This document shows, in pieces, positions 13,147 through 21,306 of a stretch of DNA of 21,306 bases (the first letter of the stretch is position 1; each line of letters opens with the position of its first letter). The position numbers were made by a program, and so were the translations under genes. The stretch comes from an uncultured Collinsella sp. (GTDB lineage Bacteria; Actinomycetota; Coriobacteriia; Coriobacteriales; Coriobacteriaceae). The stretch lies in assembly GCA_900757505.1 (NCBI GenBank), contig CAAEOE010000037.1, positions 1 to 21,306 on the forward strand, in the 5' to 3' direction. Under the pieces are notes generated by a model. That model had not been told where the DNA came from and did no database searches. It saw nothing but the letters and a program-made list of their open reading frames with translations.

Positions 13147-14496
13147 CTACTCCACAACATGACCGATAAGCTCATAGCAGAAGCTATCGGTAAACTCGAC
13201 AGTCAGAATATCGCCCACGGACGCCTCGCTGGCGTCCAGATGCACCGCGCCATCGGAATCGGGCGCCTGGAACCAGGCATGGCCGATCAGCTCGGCGCCA
13301 TCCTCGGTCTCTTCGATACCGTCGACGATTACCTGGGCGCGCTCGCCCACATGTGCGGCGGTGGCGGCAAAACCGAGCGACTCGGCCAGGTCCATGGCCT
13401 CCTGGGCGCGCTCGAGCTTGACCTCTTCGTCGACCTGACCCTCCATCTTAGCGGCCAGGCTGCCCTCCTCCTGCGAGTAGGCAAAGACACTCGTGTAGTC
13501 AAAGCCGACGGTGTCCATAAAGTCGATAAGATCGCGGAACTCATCGTCGGTCTCGGTCGGGAAGCCGACCATGGCCGTGGAACGAATCACGATGCCGGGG
13601 ATGCGCTCGCGAAGGTCGCGGAACAGATCCTCGAGCTCCTGGCGCGAACCGGAGCGACGCATGGCCTTGAGAATGCGCGCGTCGCAGTGCTGCACGGGGA
13701 TATCGATATAGGGCAGCACCTCGGGCGTATCGCGAATCGTCTCGATGAGTTCGTCAGTCATGCCCTCGGGCTGCAGATAGAGCACGCGGACCCAGACGTT
13801 GTGCGGGCGCACGGCCTCGGCGACGGCACGCAGCAGCTGCGCCAGATTGCGCGGCGAGCCATCGGCGACGTCCTCGTCGGCAAAGTCGGTACCCCAGATG
13901 CCCGTGTCCTGGCCGATCAGCACGATCTCGCGCACACCGCCGGCAACCAGGTCGCGCACCTCGGAGACGATGCTCTCGGAATTGCGCGAATGATAGCGGC
14001 CGCGGATGTAGGGAATCATGCAGAAGCTGCAGAAGCGGTTGCAGCCATCGGAAATCTTGACGTAGGCGACAGCACCCTCGACGGTACGTTTGACCTGCGG
14101 GATATAGGCTGCAATCTCACGCTCGACACCCAGCACGCCATCGATGACCGCCACGATGCCGTCTTCCTCGTCGGCCTTCACAAAGGCAGCGACCTCGGGC
14201 AGCTCGTCAGGCAGGTCATCGCCATAGCGCGACGGCACGCAGCCGCACATGACGATGGGGCAAGAACGAACGCCGTCCTGAACCTCGTTGGCGAGCTCGA
14301 GCGTGGTCTCGATGCTCTCGGACGTTGCGGAGGCGAGGAACGAGCAAGTATTGACGATGGCGATATCGGCATCCTGCGGGTCGAATGCCTCCTCGTAGCC
14401 CGCGGCGGTCAAAAGAGAACGCATGCGGTCGGTGTCAACCTCGTTCTTAGCGCACCCGAGGGTGATGTAGAGCACGGAGCCCAACGGTGTATCCAT
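13147..14496 (-). CDS. rimO: Ribosomal protein S12 methylthiotransferase RimO
   Basis: Radical-SAM enzyme that methylthiolates an aspartate of ribosomal protein S12. The 449 residues contain the UPF0004 domain with C15 (ITLGCAKNEVDTD, diagnostic for RimO rather than MiaB), C51 (VNTCSF) and C86 (CGCVPSRYGD), then the radical-SAM cysteines C152, C156 and C159 (GCNRFCSFC) and IPYIRGRYHSR. GQDTGIWG and QHCDARILKAMRR are further RimO segments; a TRAM domain ends the protein (about 385-449). The length is normal. AAGGA is 12 nt from the ATG, rather far. It lies 27 nt after yajQ. The window holds this enzyme and its paralogue MiaB about 7 kb apart. Confidence 0.96.
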   Translation of the reverse strand: MDTPLGSVLYITLGCAKNEVDTDRMRSLLTAAGYEEAFDPQDADIAIVNTCSFLASATSESIETTLELANEVQDGVRSCPIVMCGCVPSRYGDDLPDELPEVAAFVKADEEDGIVAVIDGVLGVEREIAAYIPQVKRTVEGAVAYVKISDGCNRFCSFCMIPYIRGRYHSRNSESIVSEVRDLVAGGVREIVLIGQDTGIWGTDFADEDVADGSPRNLAQLLRAVAEAVRPHNVWVRVLYLQPEGMTDELIETIRDTPEVLPYIDIPVQHCDARILKAMRRSGSRQELEDLFRDLRERIPGIVIRSTAMVGFPTETDDEFRDLIDFMDTVGFDYTSVFAYSQEEGSLAAKMEGQVDEEVKLERAQEAMDLAESLGFAATAAHVGERAQVIVDGIEETEDGAELIGHAWFQAPDSDGAVHLDASEASVGDILTVEFTDSFCYELIGHVVE

Positions 14497-14523
14497 GTTG
14501 GAGAGCAGTCCTTTCGATTGATA

Positions 14524-15021
14524 TTAGCGGTAGTTGGTGAACTGCAGCGGCTGGCCGTAGTCCTGGTCGCGCAGGAACTGGATCACGGTCTGCAACGCGT
14601 CCTTCGAAGCAGAGGAAACACGCAGCTTGTCGGCCTCGATGGTCACCTTGACTTTGAGCTTTTGGTCCTTGATGTCCTTGTTGATCTTCTTGGCGGTCGC
14701 CTGGTCGATACCCTCGACGATATGGCCGAGCACGCGCACGGTACCGCCCGATGCCGCCTGCGGAGCATCCCACGAGACAGCCTTGAGGTCAATGCCGCGC
14801 TTGATGAGCTTGGAGCTCAGCACGTCGATAATCTGCTTGGAGACAAAGTCGGCCGGGGCGTTGATCGTAAAGAGCTTGTCGCCCTTCGAAAGCTCGATCG
14901 TGGCGCCGGAATCCTTAAGGTCATAGCGCTGGGAAATCTCGCGCGTGGTCTGCTGGAAGGCGTTGTCGACCTCTTGCATGTTGACCTCGGACACGACGTC
15001 GAAGCTGGAATCTTTAGCCAT
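14524..15021 (-). CDS. yajQ: YajQ family nucleotide-binding protein (DUF520)
   Basis: A 165-residue cytosolic protein of the YajQ/DUF520 family, two ferredoxin-like domains. The typical start MAKDSSFDVVSEVNMQEVDNA, the central QRYDLKDSGATIEL (31-44) and the end QFLRDQDYGQPLQFTNYR are clear. Members bind nucleotides, and a Xanthomonas member acts as a cyclic-di-GMP effector; the role in this lineage is not known. GAAAGGAAA lies a few nt upstream of the ATG. It sits between the RodZ-like gene (26-nt gap) and rimO (27-nt gap) in one apparent operon. Confidence 0.94.
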   Translation of the reverse strand: MAKDSSFDVVSEVNMQEVDNAFQQTTREISQRYDLKDSGATIELSKGDKLFTINAPADFVSKQIIDVLSSKLIKRGIDLKAVSWDAPQAASGGTVRVLGHIVEGIDQATAKKINKDIKDQKLKVKVTIEADKLRVSSASKDALQTVIQFLRDQDYGQPLQFTNYR

Positions 15022-15047
15022 GATGTTTCCTTTCGCGTACGAGCGGC

Positions 15048-16559
15048 TTAGTAGCTATCGTACGAATAGTCGGTAGAATCGGTGGGCGTCTGACCGTCAG
15101 GTGCGGTATCGGCGCCATCCGTGGACTGGGCATCGGTGCCGTCGGTGGTGTCGGTACCATCGGCGGTGTCGGCACTATCAGAACTTTCACCATTCTCGGA
15201 ATCAGTCGTCTTCTTCTTGGGAACGGTGATCGTCACACGCGCCACGCCCGAGGTCTTGGTATCGTAACGGACCTTTTCGCCGTTCTTGGTAACGGTGACA
15301 TCGGAAGGCTTGGACGTGGTGATCTCGATCGAGGACTCGGGCGTGTACTCCTGCTCAAAGGGGCCAGTCGCCTGGGCGCCATAGACCGACTTTCCGTCGA
15401 CCTTGACCTCAATCCACGCGGTCTTTCCCTTGGCAACGGAGACTTTGACCTTCGTGACCTCGTTCTCTTCCTTCTTTGCCGTCGTCTTGGTAGCGTCCGA
15501 ATCAGTCGACTCATCCGTCGCCTCATCGGTGTCTTCGTCCTCGTCGACCGTTTCGGTCTTCTTAGAAGACTTCTTGGTCGTAGTCTTGGTAGCAGTGGGC
15601 GTCTCGGGCGTGGTCTCGGGCGCCGAAGATGCGCAGCCGCGCAGAAGCACCACGATGAGCACGATCAGCAGCAACGCCACGGCACCGATGCCGGCGTAGA
15701 CGATACGCGGATCGAGCCCGTTGTTTTGAGGAGTACGGGATCCGCCGCGTCCACGACTGGAACTGCTGCGGCCGCCTCCCTGAGGCATACGACCACGATT
15801 GCTATCGGAACGGCCGCGATAGCCGCCCTGGCCCTGAAGGCTGCGCTGACCCGAGCGGGGCGCAAGTTCACCGCGGCCTTGATAGCCACGCTGGCCCGAA
15901 CGCGGAGCCGAAGAGCGCTGGCCATACGGCTGTGATTGAGAGCGAAGACGCGGCGTCACCTGCGTGGTATCGGCATCCGCATAGCCACCGCGAGAGCGTC
16001 CCGTAGAGACACCACGGTAACCGCGATCGGAATAGCCGCCGTCGCCGTAGCCGGCACGAGGGTCACGCGCCACGCCGCGAGCAGCGGGAAGTGCACGGTC
16101 CTCGGGCATCGGTGTGCTGCGGAACCGGTCACGCTGTGAGCGAATCTCCTCGCCCGAACCCGTCTCGGTGATATAACCGGCCTGCTGAGGACGCTGTCCA
16201 TAGCGGGTCGAACGACCGCCCTGAACCATCAGGAAGCGCCCGTTATCGACCGAGGAACGCGAATTGACGTAGCCGGCGGCGTCCTGAAAACGACCGCCCT
16301 GCTGCGACGTCTCGCGTTCGTATGCCATCAGGTCGTCAAAGTAGGCATTGACGACCTCGCGCGGATTGAGGCCCAAAAAGCGAGCATAGCTCGAAATCAT
16401 GCCCTGCGCATAGCCGCGCGGCGGCATCGAAGCAAAGTTACCGGTCTCGAAAAACTCGATGATCTGCGGCCTGATTTTGATGGTGTTGGCGACTTGCTGA
16501 ATGGAAAGGCCCATTCGGCGACGCTGCTCGAGCAGCATGTCACCAAAGCGTGCAGCCAT
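15048..16559 (-). CDS. RodZ-like membrane protein with HTH domain and Arg/Gly-rich linker
   Basis: A 503-residue single-pass protein. Residues 6-70 are the RodZ/YmfM helix-turn-helix (LLEQRRRMGLSIQQVANTI, then PPRGYAQGMISSYARFLGL). Residues about 115-285 are a disordered linker rich in Arg, Gly, Ser and Gln with RGG-like motifs and a repeated APRSGQR (218-224, 233-239). A membrane helix spans 286-307, then a Thr/Asp/Glu-rich segment (312-366). Residues 368-448 resemble the extracytoplasmic RodZ beta domain (DUF4115), and an acidic Ser/Thr/Asp tail follows. RodZ links MreB to the wall machinery in rods; YmfM is the Bacillus counterpart beside pgsA. The ATG overlaps the ftsK TGA by one base, with GGAGG 6 nt upstream. 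Function in this lineage, and whether MreB is present, cannot be seen here. Confidence 0.88.
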   Translation of the reverse strand: MAARFGDMLLEQRRRMGLSIQQVANTIKIRPQIIEFFETGNFASMPPRGYAQGMISSYARFLGLNPREVVNAYFDDLMAYERETSQQGGRFQDAAGYVNSRSSVDNGRFLMVQGGRSTRYGQRPQQAGYITETGSGEEIRSQRDRFRSTPMPEDRALPAARGVARDPRAGYGDGGYSDRGYRGVSTGRSRGGYADADTTQVTPRLRSQSQPYGQRSSAPRSGQRGYQGRGELAPRSGQRSLQGQGGYRGRSDSNRGRMPQGGGRSSSSRGRGGSRTPQNNGLDPRIVYAGIGAVALLLIVLIVVLLRGCASSAPETTPETPTATKTTTKKSSKKTETVDEDEDTDEATDESTDSDATKTTAKKEENEVTKVKVSVAKGKTAWIEVKVDGKSVYGAQATGPFEQEYTPESSIEITTSKPSDVTVTKNGEKVRYDTKTSGVARVTITVPKKKTTDSENGESSDSADTADGTDTTDGTDAQSTDGADTAPDGQTPTDSTDYSYDSY

Positions 16560-19339
16560 CAGAATCCTCCAAACTCACGATCTTCACGTGCCATCTCGGC
16601 GTCGACAGATTCCAGTGCGGCAAGCCCCTCCTCGTCCAGCAGGACCTCGCGCGGCTTGGAACCGTCGGGCGGACCGACGACACCCTTTTCTTCCAGCATA
16701 TCCATAATACGCCCGGCACGCGCATAGCCAACCTTCAGGCGGCGTTGCAGGCCAGATGTGGAGCCAAGCTGCGAATCCACCACAATATGGGCGGCTTCCC
16801 AGATGAGCGGATCATCGTCTTGCGGCTCGGCGACTCCGGTACGGACAATGCCGCCGCCACCCGCCATGGACATGGAAGCGGGCGCCACGGCAGACAGTAT
16901 CTCCTCGTGGTAGTCGGGCTCGCTCTGCGACTTGACGAACTCGACAATCTCGTTGATTTCGTCATCCGAAACAAAGCAGCCCTGGATACGGCGGGGCTTG
17001 CCCCAGTCGACCTTGGAGAACAGCATGTCGCCCAAACCGGTGAGCTTTTCGGCACCCATCTGGTCGATGATGACGCGCGAGTCGATGCCCGTGGCGACGT
17101 TAAAGGCGATGCGGTTGGTGATGTTGGCCTTGATAAGGCCCGTCACCACGTTGGAGCTGGGGCGCTGCGTGGCCACGATAAGATGAATACCGGCGGCACG
17201 GCCCAGCTGGGCGATACGCACAATCGACGCCTCGACATCCTTACCGGCGACCATCATCAGGTCCGAGAGCTCGTCAATGATGATGACCAGGTAGGGCATC
17301 TTTTGCGGCGGATTGTCGTAATGCTCAAACTCGCCGGCGGCCTGCTTTTCGTTGTAGGTCGAAATCTTGCGAACGTTGAGACGCTCGAAGACCTTCAGGC
17401 GACGCTCCATCTCAGACACAGCCCATTGCAGAGCGCTCGCGGCCTGCTTGGGCTCGGTCACCACGGGCACATAGAGATGCGGCAGACCGTTATAGCCCGC
17501 GAGCTCGACGCGCTTGGGGTCGACCATGATCAGGCGAACGTCCTCGGGAAGCGCACGCATGAGCAGGGTCGTGATGATGGAGTTGATCATGACCGACTTG
17601 CCGGAACCCGTGGTACCGGCAATCAACAGGTGGGGCATCTTGGCAAGGTCGGCGACGACCGGCGTGCCCTCGGCGTCGCGGCCGATGGCGAGCTCGAGCG
17701 GACCGCCCTTCACATAGGGCAGCACGTCGCCCAGGTTGACGTTCTGGCGCTTGCGGTTGGGAATCTCGATGCCCACGAGCGAGGTGCCGGGGATCGGGGC
17801 AAAGATACGCACCGACTGGGCAGCGAGCGAAAGCGCGATATCGTCCTCGAGGCTCGAAATCTTGCTCACGCGCTCGCCCTCGCCAGGTTGCAGCTTAAAG
17901 GTCGTCACCGTGGGGCCGGCGATCCAGCCGACCACGCGGGCACTACGACCAAACTCCAGCAAGGTGGACTGAAGAGACTCGGCAGTCTGTTCCAGCTCCT
18001 TGTCAGAAGACGCGGAGGAAGCCGACTGCGGGTTGGCATGCAGAATTTCGAGTGGCGGAAGCTTGAGGCCATCCTCTTCTTCGCCCTCGTTATCTGCGGC
18101 GCCGCCGTCCGCTCCCCCATCGCTAGCCGCAGCCGATCCGACAGCACTCGAGGCAGGCGCATCGGCAACCTTGGGATGCTTCAAGAAGTCGGGAATCTGA
18201 GGTGCTGCCGAGACAGGATTCACGGCAAACGGCGGCTCGGACTCGTCAATCTTATCGGGGTCGTCTTCCATCGAAAGCTGGCCGGTTACCTGATCGCGCT
18301 TGGCATGGCGACGCGGCAGCAAAGTTGTCTTTGCGGTCTCAATCGGAGCCTCGTCGTCCTCGTCATCGCCCTCGGTAAGCTCAATCTCGCTATCGGACCA
18401 AGACGGGTCGGGCTCGCTTGTATTCAACTTGGGCGTGGCCTTGCCCTTCTTGACATGACGGCGCGGCAGCAGCGTCGTCTTAGCGCGCTCGGCCTCCACG
18501 GCATCGGATACGTCGACAAACGGATCCTCGTCCTCGTCGTCATCGTCCAAAACCAGGTCCACATCGTTGCCCATGACCGTGGTCACGGCAGCTTCGGAGC
18601 CCTTTTGACGAAGAATGCTCAGGTGCGGACGGGCAACGCCGGGCACCGACAGGGCTTCGTCGTCACCCCACGGGCTCGCGTTGACGTCGGCACGACGGCG
18701 CTCGGCAAAATCGGCCGCGCGGTTGCGAGCAGAGCGCAGCACGCCGCCCACCGAAAAGCCAATGATGACCAGGCCCACGACGGCCAGACCCAACAGGACC
18801 ACCATCGCGATAGGCTTACCCAGGGCATTCTGCAGTGCACTCGCAATAAACGCACCGATGTAGCCACCCGCGGCGGACAGGTTTTGCGGCGTGAACATAA
18901 GGTCGCACGAGTCGCTCGTACCCGGCACCATCAGCGACAGAATGGAGACGACGGCGATAAAGACCACGGCGCCGCCCGCAACAGAGCGCGCGTTGAGCGG
19001 CGAGTCATCACCTAAAAAGAGCGTGGCGGCAAACAGCAAAATGACGATCGGCAGCACGTAGGCGCCCAGACCAAAGCCCAGGTGGTAGAAACCGGCAACC
19101 GCAGCCGTAACGGGCGCAGTCGCCGGCGAAATCACGGCAATGAAGGACGCAATAGCCAAAACGGCGATGACCACGCCGGCAATATCGCGGTTGGCCGAGG
19201 GCTCGACCAGGGGCTCAAAATCGTCGAAGTCGGCCTCGTGGCCCTTATTGGCACGCAGATGGGAACCGGCACCCTTAGCAGATGCCGGTTGGTTGTTGGC
19301 TTTATTGCCTTTGGCGTTTTGTGCAGATCCGCGCGCCAA
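16559..19339 (-). CDS. ftsK: DNA translocase FtsK/SpoIIIE
   Basis: Septal DNA pump that clears chromosome termini during division. In 926 residues: about four membrane helices within 53-201, a long acidic low-complexity linker (about 205-445), the alpha domain (about 450-555), the motor with Walker A AGTTGSGKS (574-582) and Walker B IIIDELSDL (686-694), and the winged-helix gamma domain (about 843-905, LQRRLKVGYARAGRIMDMLEEKGVVGP) that reads KOPS/SRS sequences. The start is TTG (19337-19339): GGAGG within the end of rnj lies 6 nt upstream, and no other Met occurs before the first membrane helix. The linker holds a duplicated AKTTLLPRRH motif (286-295 and 336-345). It lies 1 nt after rnj and overlaps the RodZ-like gene by one base. 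Confidence 0.97.
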   Translation of the reverse strand: MARGSAQNAKGNKANNQPASAKGAGSHLRANKGHEADFDDFEPLVEPSANRDIAGVVIAVLAIASFIAVISPATAPVTAAVAGFYHLGFGLGAYVLPIVILLFAATLFLGDDSPLNARSVAGGAVVFIAVVSILSLMVPGTSDSCDLMFTPQNLSAAGGYIGAFIASALQNALGKPIAMVVLLGLAVVGLVIIGFSVGGVLRSARNRAADFAERRRADVNASPWGDDEALSVPGVARPHLSILRQKGSEAAVTTVMGNDVDLVLDDDDEDEDPFVDVSDAVEAERAKTTLLPRRHVKKGKATPKLNTSEPDPSWSDSEIELTEGDDEDDEAPIETAKTTLLPRRHAKRDQVTGQLSMEDDPDKIDESEPPFAVNPVSAAPQIPDFLKHPKVADAPASSAVGSAAASDGGADGGAADNEGEEEDGLKLPPLEILHANPQSASSASSDKELEQTAESLQSTLLEFGRSARVVGWIAGPTVTTFKLQPGEGERVSKISSLEDDIALSLAAQSVRIFAPIPGTSLVGIEIPNRKRQNVNLGDVLPYVKGGPLELAIGRDAEGTPVVADLAKMPHLLIAGTTGSGKSVMINSIITTLLMRALPEDVRLIMVDPKRVELAGYNGLPHLYVPVVTEPKQAASALQWAVSEMERRLKVFERLNVRKISTYNEKQAAGEFEHYDNPPQKMPYLVIIIDELSDLMMVAGKDVEASIVRIAQLGRAAGIHLIVATQRPSSNVVTGLIKANITNRIAFNVATGIDSRVIIDQMGAEKLTGLGDMLFSKVDWGKPRRIQGCFVSDDEINEIVEFVKSQSEPDYHEEILSAVAPASMSMAGGGGIVRTGVAEPQDDDPLIWEAAHIVVDSQLGSTSGLQRRLKVGYARAGRIMDMLEEKGVVGPPDGSKPREVLLDEEGLAALESVDAEMAREDREFGGF

Positions 19340-19340
19340 A

Positions 19341-21011
19341 CTAAACCTCCATGACGACCGGGATGATCATCGGACGGGTGCGCGTACGGCTCCAGATAAA
19401 GTTGGAGAGCGAATCGCGCACGGCCTTGCGAATGGCATCGGAACCGCTGCTCGTAAAGCTAAACTTGCCCTTCTCGATCGTCTTCATAATGGACGCGGAG
19501 GCATCCTCGGAGAACTGGTCGTCGATGGCAAACGAGACGCCGCGGCCCGAGAACTCGATGGCCTCGATCTTCTTGTGCTTGAGCGAGACGATGGCGACGG
19601 CCGTGACCATACCGTCATTGGCGAGCTTCTGACGATCGCGCAGGACGATGGGGTCGGTATCGCCGATACGCAGGCCGTCGACGTAGACGACGCCGGACTC
19701 GACGGGCGTACCGCGCTTGACGATACCACCGCGCATCTCGAGCGTGTCGCCGTTATCGAGGATAAAGATATGATCGTCCTTGATGCCCATCTTGCGGGCC
19801 AGCTGGGCATGGGCGCGCAGATGCACGGCCTCACCGTGAACCGGCATAAAGTACGTGGGCTTGGCCATGGCCATCAGGAGCTTAAGCTCCTCCTGGCTGC
19901 CGTGGCCCGAGACGTGGACAAGAGCGCGGTTCTTATCCCACACGTCGCAACCGAGCTTGGCCAGGCTGTTGACGACCTGCTGGACGGCCTTCTCGTTGCC
20001 GGGAACAGGAGTTGCCGAGAGGATAACGGTATCGCCCTCGTGAATGGAGAGCGTCTTGTGCTCGCCATTGGCCATGCGGGACAGAGCCGACAGCGGCTCG
20101 CCCTGCGAACCGGTGCACATGACGACGATCTTGTCGTCGGGCAGGTTATCGATATCGAAGGCATCGATGATATCGGCATCGTCGATGTTGAGGTAGCCCA
20201 ACTCGCGCGCGACGCGGGTGTTGGTGAGCATGGAGCGACCGGTCACAACGACCTTACGGCCGCACTTGCGGGCGGCATCGCAGATCTGCTGCAGGCGATG
20301 GATATGGCTCGAGAACGACGCGACGAACACGCGGCCCGGGGCGTTCTTGATGGCATGCAGCAGGTTGGGACCAACCTCGGCCTCGGACTTGGTAAAGCCG
20401 GGAACCGTGGCGTTGGTGGAGTCGGAAAGCAGCAGGTCGATACCCTGCTTGGCAAAGCGGCTGATAGCGGCATAGTCGGGCGTGACGCCGTCGATGGGCG
20501 TCTGGTCGAGCTTAAAGTCGCCGGTGTGCATAACGGTGCCCTGGTTGGTGCGGATAAACACGCCCAGAGCGCCCGGGATGGAGTGCGTCATCGAGAAGAA
20601 GTCGAGCGAGATGCCGCCGAGGTTGACATGGCTGCCGCCCTTAACCTCGCGGAACTTGGGTGCGCGGATGCGGAACTCAGAAAGCTTGCCTTCGATAAAG
20701 CCAAGCGTCAGCTTGCTCGAGAAGATGGGCACCTTGTTGTTGAGGTCCTGCAGCAGGTACGGAAGCGAACCGGTGTGGTCCTCGTGGCCGTGGGTGACGA
20801 CGATACCGCGGAGCTTCTCCTCGTTTTCAAGAACGTAGGTGTAATCAGGAAGCACCAGGTCGATACCGGGCTGGGAGTCGTCGGGGAACATGAGACCAGC
20901 GTCGACGAGCACCATGTCGTCGCCGCACTCGAAGACCGTCATGTTCTTGCCGATGCCGTCAAGGCCGCCGAGCGGAATGATCTTCAAGGGAGATGATTTT
21001 TTAGCTGCCAT
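19341..21011 (-). CDS. rnj: Ribonuclease J
   Basis: Metallo-beta-lactamase/beta-CASP RNase with 5'-3' exonuclease and endonuclease activity in mRNA decay and rRNA maturation. The 556 residues show PLGGLDGIGKN (13-23), the zinc motif THGHEDHTG (73-81), His143 (MTHSIP), Asp165 (HTGDFK), the LLSDSTNAT segment, the beta-CASP region (RVFVASFSSHIHRLQQI), SGHGSQEELKLL and MPVHGE. The C-terminal domain ends with RTRTRPMIIPVVMEV, typical of RNase J. The length matches. AAAGGAAA is about 12 nt from the ATG, a loose spacing. It is the first gene of the large operon running through ftsK to cinA. Bacillus also has rnjB just before spoIIIE. Confidence 0.96.
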   Translation of the reverse strand: MAAKKSSPLKIIPLGGLDGIGKNMTVFECGDDMVLVDAGLMFPDDSQPGIDLVLPDYTYVLENEEKLRGIVVTHGHEDHTGSLPYLLQDLNNKVPIFSSKLTLGFIEGKLSEFRIRAPKFREVKGGSHVNLGGISLDFFSMTHSIPGALGVFIRTNQGTVMHTGDFKLDQTPIDGVTPDYAAISRFAKQGIDLLLSDSTNATVPGFTKSEAEVGPNLLHAIKNAPGRVFVASFSSHIHRLQQICDAARKCGRKVVVTGRSMLTNTRVARELGYLNIDDADIIDAFDIDNLPDDKIVVMCTGSQGEPLSALSRMANGEHKTLSIHEGDTVILSATPVPGNEKAVQQVVNSLAKLGCDVWDKNRALVHVSGHGSQEELKLLMAMAKPTYFMPVHGEAVHLRAHAQLARKMGIKDDHIFILDNGDTLEMRGGIVKRGTPVESGVVYVDGLRIGDTDPIVLRDRQKLANDGMVTAVAIVSLKHKKIEAIEFSGRGVSFAIDDQFSEDASASIMKTIEKGKFSFTSSGSDAIRKAVRDSLSNFIWSRTRTRPMIIPVVMEV

Positions 21012-21306
21012 AGGTTAGTGTGGTTTCCTTTCTTCGAAACGGGTCTGGAACAACCGACGGGGCGCTTCTGGCAAACCGACCGCCGGGAACGTACAAACAT
21101 GCATCTCAGAGTCGATGCAGTAACCACAGCATCATACCCAATTGTCCATCAACAGACCACCCATGCATCAAAGCCCCATCTGAACTGGTCCATCCCGCCG
21201 GTCTGGGGCCATCGGGGGCCGGGGCGGGTTAAGTTTGCTGCTCTACAGTCCTGCGCAAGACGGAAAGCACATTAAGTGCTTTCCTTTGCGTGCGGAACTC
21301 GCGACA
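21012..21306. other. Non-coding region upstream of rnj
   Basis: I see no supported gene in these 295 bases up to the window edge. The region should hold the rnj promoter; TATGAT on the minus strand (complement of ATCATA, 21131-21136) is a possible -10 but has no good -35 at 16-18 bp. CATGCATC occurs at 21098-21105 and 21162-21169, and its core TGCATC is inverted at 21114-21119. A GC-rich, purine/pyrimidine-skewed stretch runs around 21194-21229. Confidence 0.6.
21254..21290. terminator. Strong hairpin near the right edge, terminator or leader structure
   Basis: GGAAAGCAC (21262-21270) and GTGCTTTCC (21276-21284) form a perfect 9-bp stem with loop ATTAA; outer CGCAA/TTGCG arms (21254-21258 and 21286-21290) extend it after a small internal loop. 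No clear U-tract follows in either direction. It could terminate a gene beyond the edge or lie in the rnj leader. Confidence 0.45.

Noticed and set aside
12010..15051. A 1013-codon open frame on the plus strand.
   Set aside because: It lies opposite cinA, pgsA, rimO and yajQ, all clear families, and its translation is His/Gly/Asp/Leu-rich without any domain. It is an antisense shadow of GC-rich genes.
16550..19015. An 821-codon open frame on the plus strand.
   Set aside because: It mirrors ftsK and has shadow-type composition with no recognisable motif or ribosome binding site.
19140..20996. A 618-codon open frame on the plus strand opposite rnj and the start of ftsK.
   Set aside because: RNase J motifs are complete on the other strand; this frame has biased, domain-free composition.

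Overview
The window looks like a core-chromosome segment of a Coriobacteriia actinobacterium, most likely Collinsella or a close relative. This is inferred from moderately high G+C coding sequence, an SpoVS protein outside a spore former, CGAAC-N4-GTTCG type LexA sites and the protein sequences themselves; no rRNA or marker gene fixes the genus. I count 18 protein genes. I see no RNA gene, insertion sequence, prophage, CRISPR array or plasmid-like feature. Sixteen genes are on the minus strand; only lexA and its downstream partner are on the plus strand.

Reading the minus strand from the right edge, the first block is rnj (RNase J), ftsK, a RodZ-like gene, yajQ, rimO, pgsA and cinA/pncC, packed with gaps of 27 nt or less and closed by a perfect 9-bp hairpin at 11925-11948. 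The second block is recA-recX, driven by a clear sigma-70 promoter with a perfect LexA box inside its spacer and an unusual six-copy phased CCAAA array upstream. The third block starts from a good promoter at 9755-9783 and a structured leader of about 160 nt. It holds rny (RNase Y), an orphan GHKL ATPase, spoVS, miaB, miaA and hflX, many joined by 1-bp TAATG overlaps or 1-nt gaps.

On the left, lexA and a seven-transmembrane DUF1624-type acyltransferase run rightwards and meet hflX tail to tail with a 16-bp coding overlap. Divergent from lexA is a membrane-anchored LysM protein resembling the SOS division inhibitor YneA. It is followed by nrdR and dut, so an SOS-linked division and dNTP-pool unit is plausible. 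Three LexA boxes lie exactly 28 bp apart between lexA and the LysM gene.

The gene set covers DNA damage response (lexA, recA, recX, YneA-like), nucleotide supply (nrdR, dut), RNA decay (rnj, rny), tRNA and ribosome modification (miaA, miaB, rimO, hflX), envelope and division (ftsK, rodZ-like, pgsA) and NAD salvage (pncC). From general knowledge, the order closely echoes the Bacillus subtilis rnjB-spoIIIE-ymfM-pgsA-cinA-recA-rny-ymdB-spoVS-miaB region and the divergent lexA/yneA pair. The main departures are the GHKL ATPase in the ymdB position and the regulatory DNA around nrdR, recA and rny.
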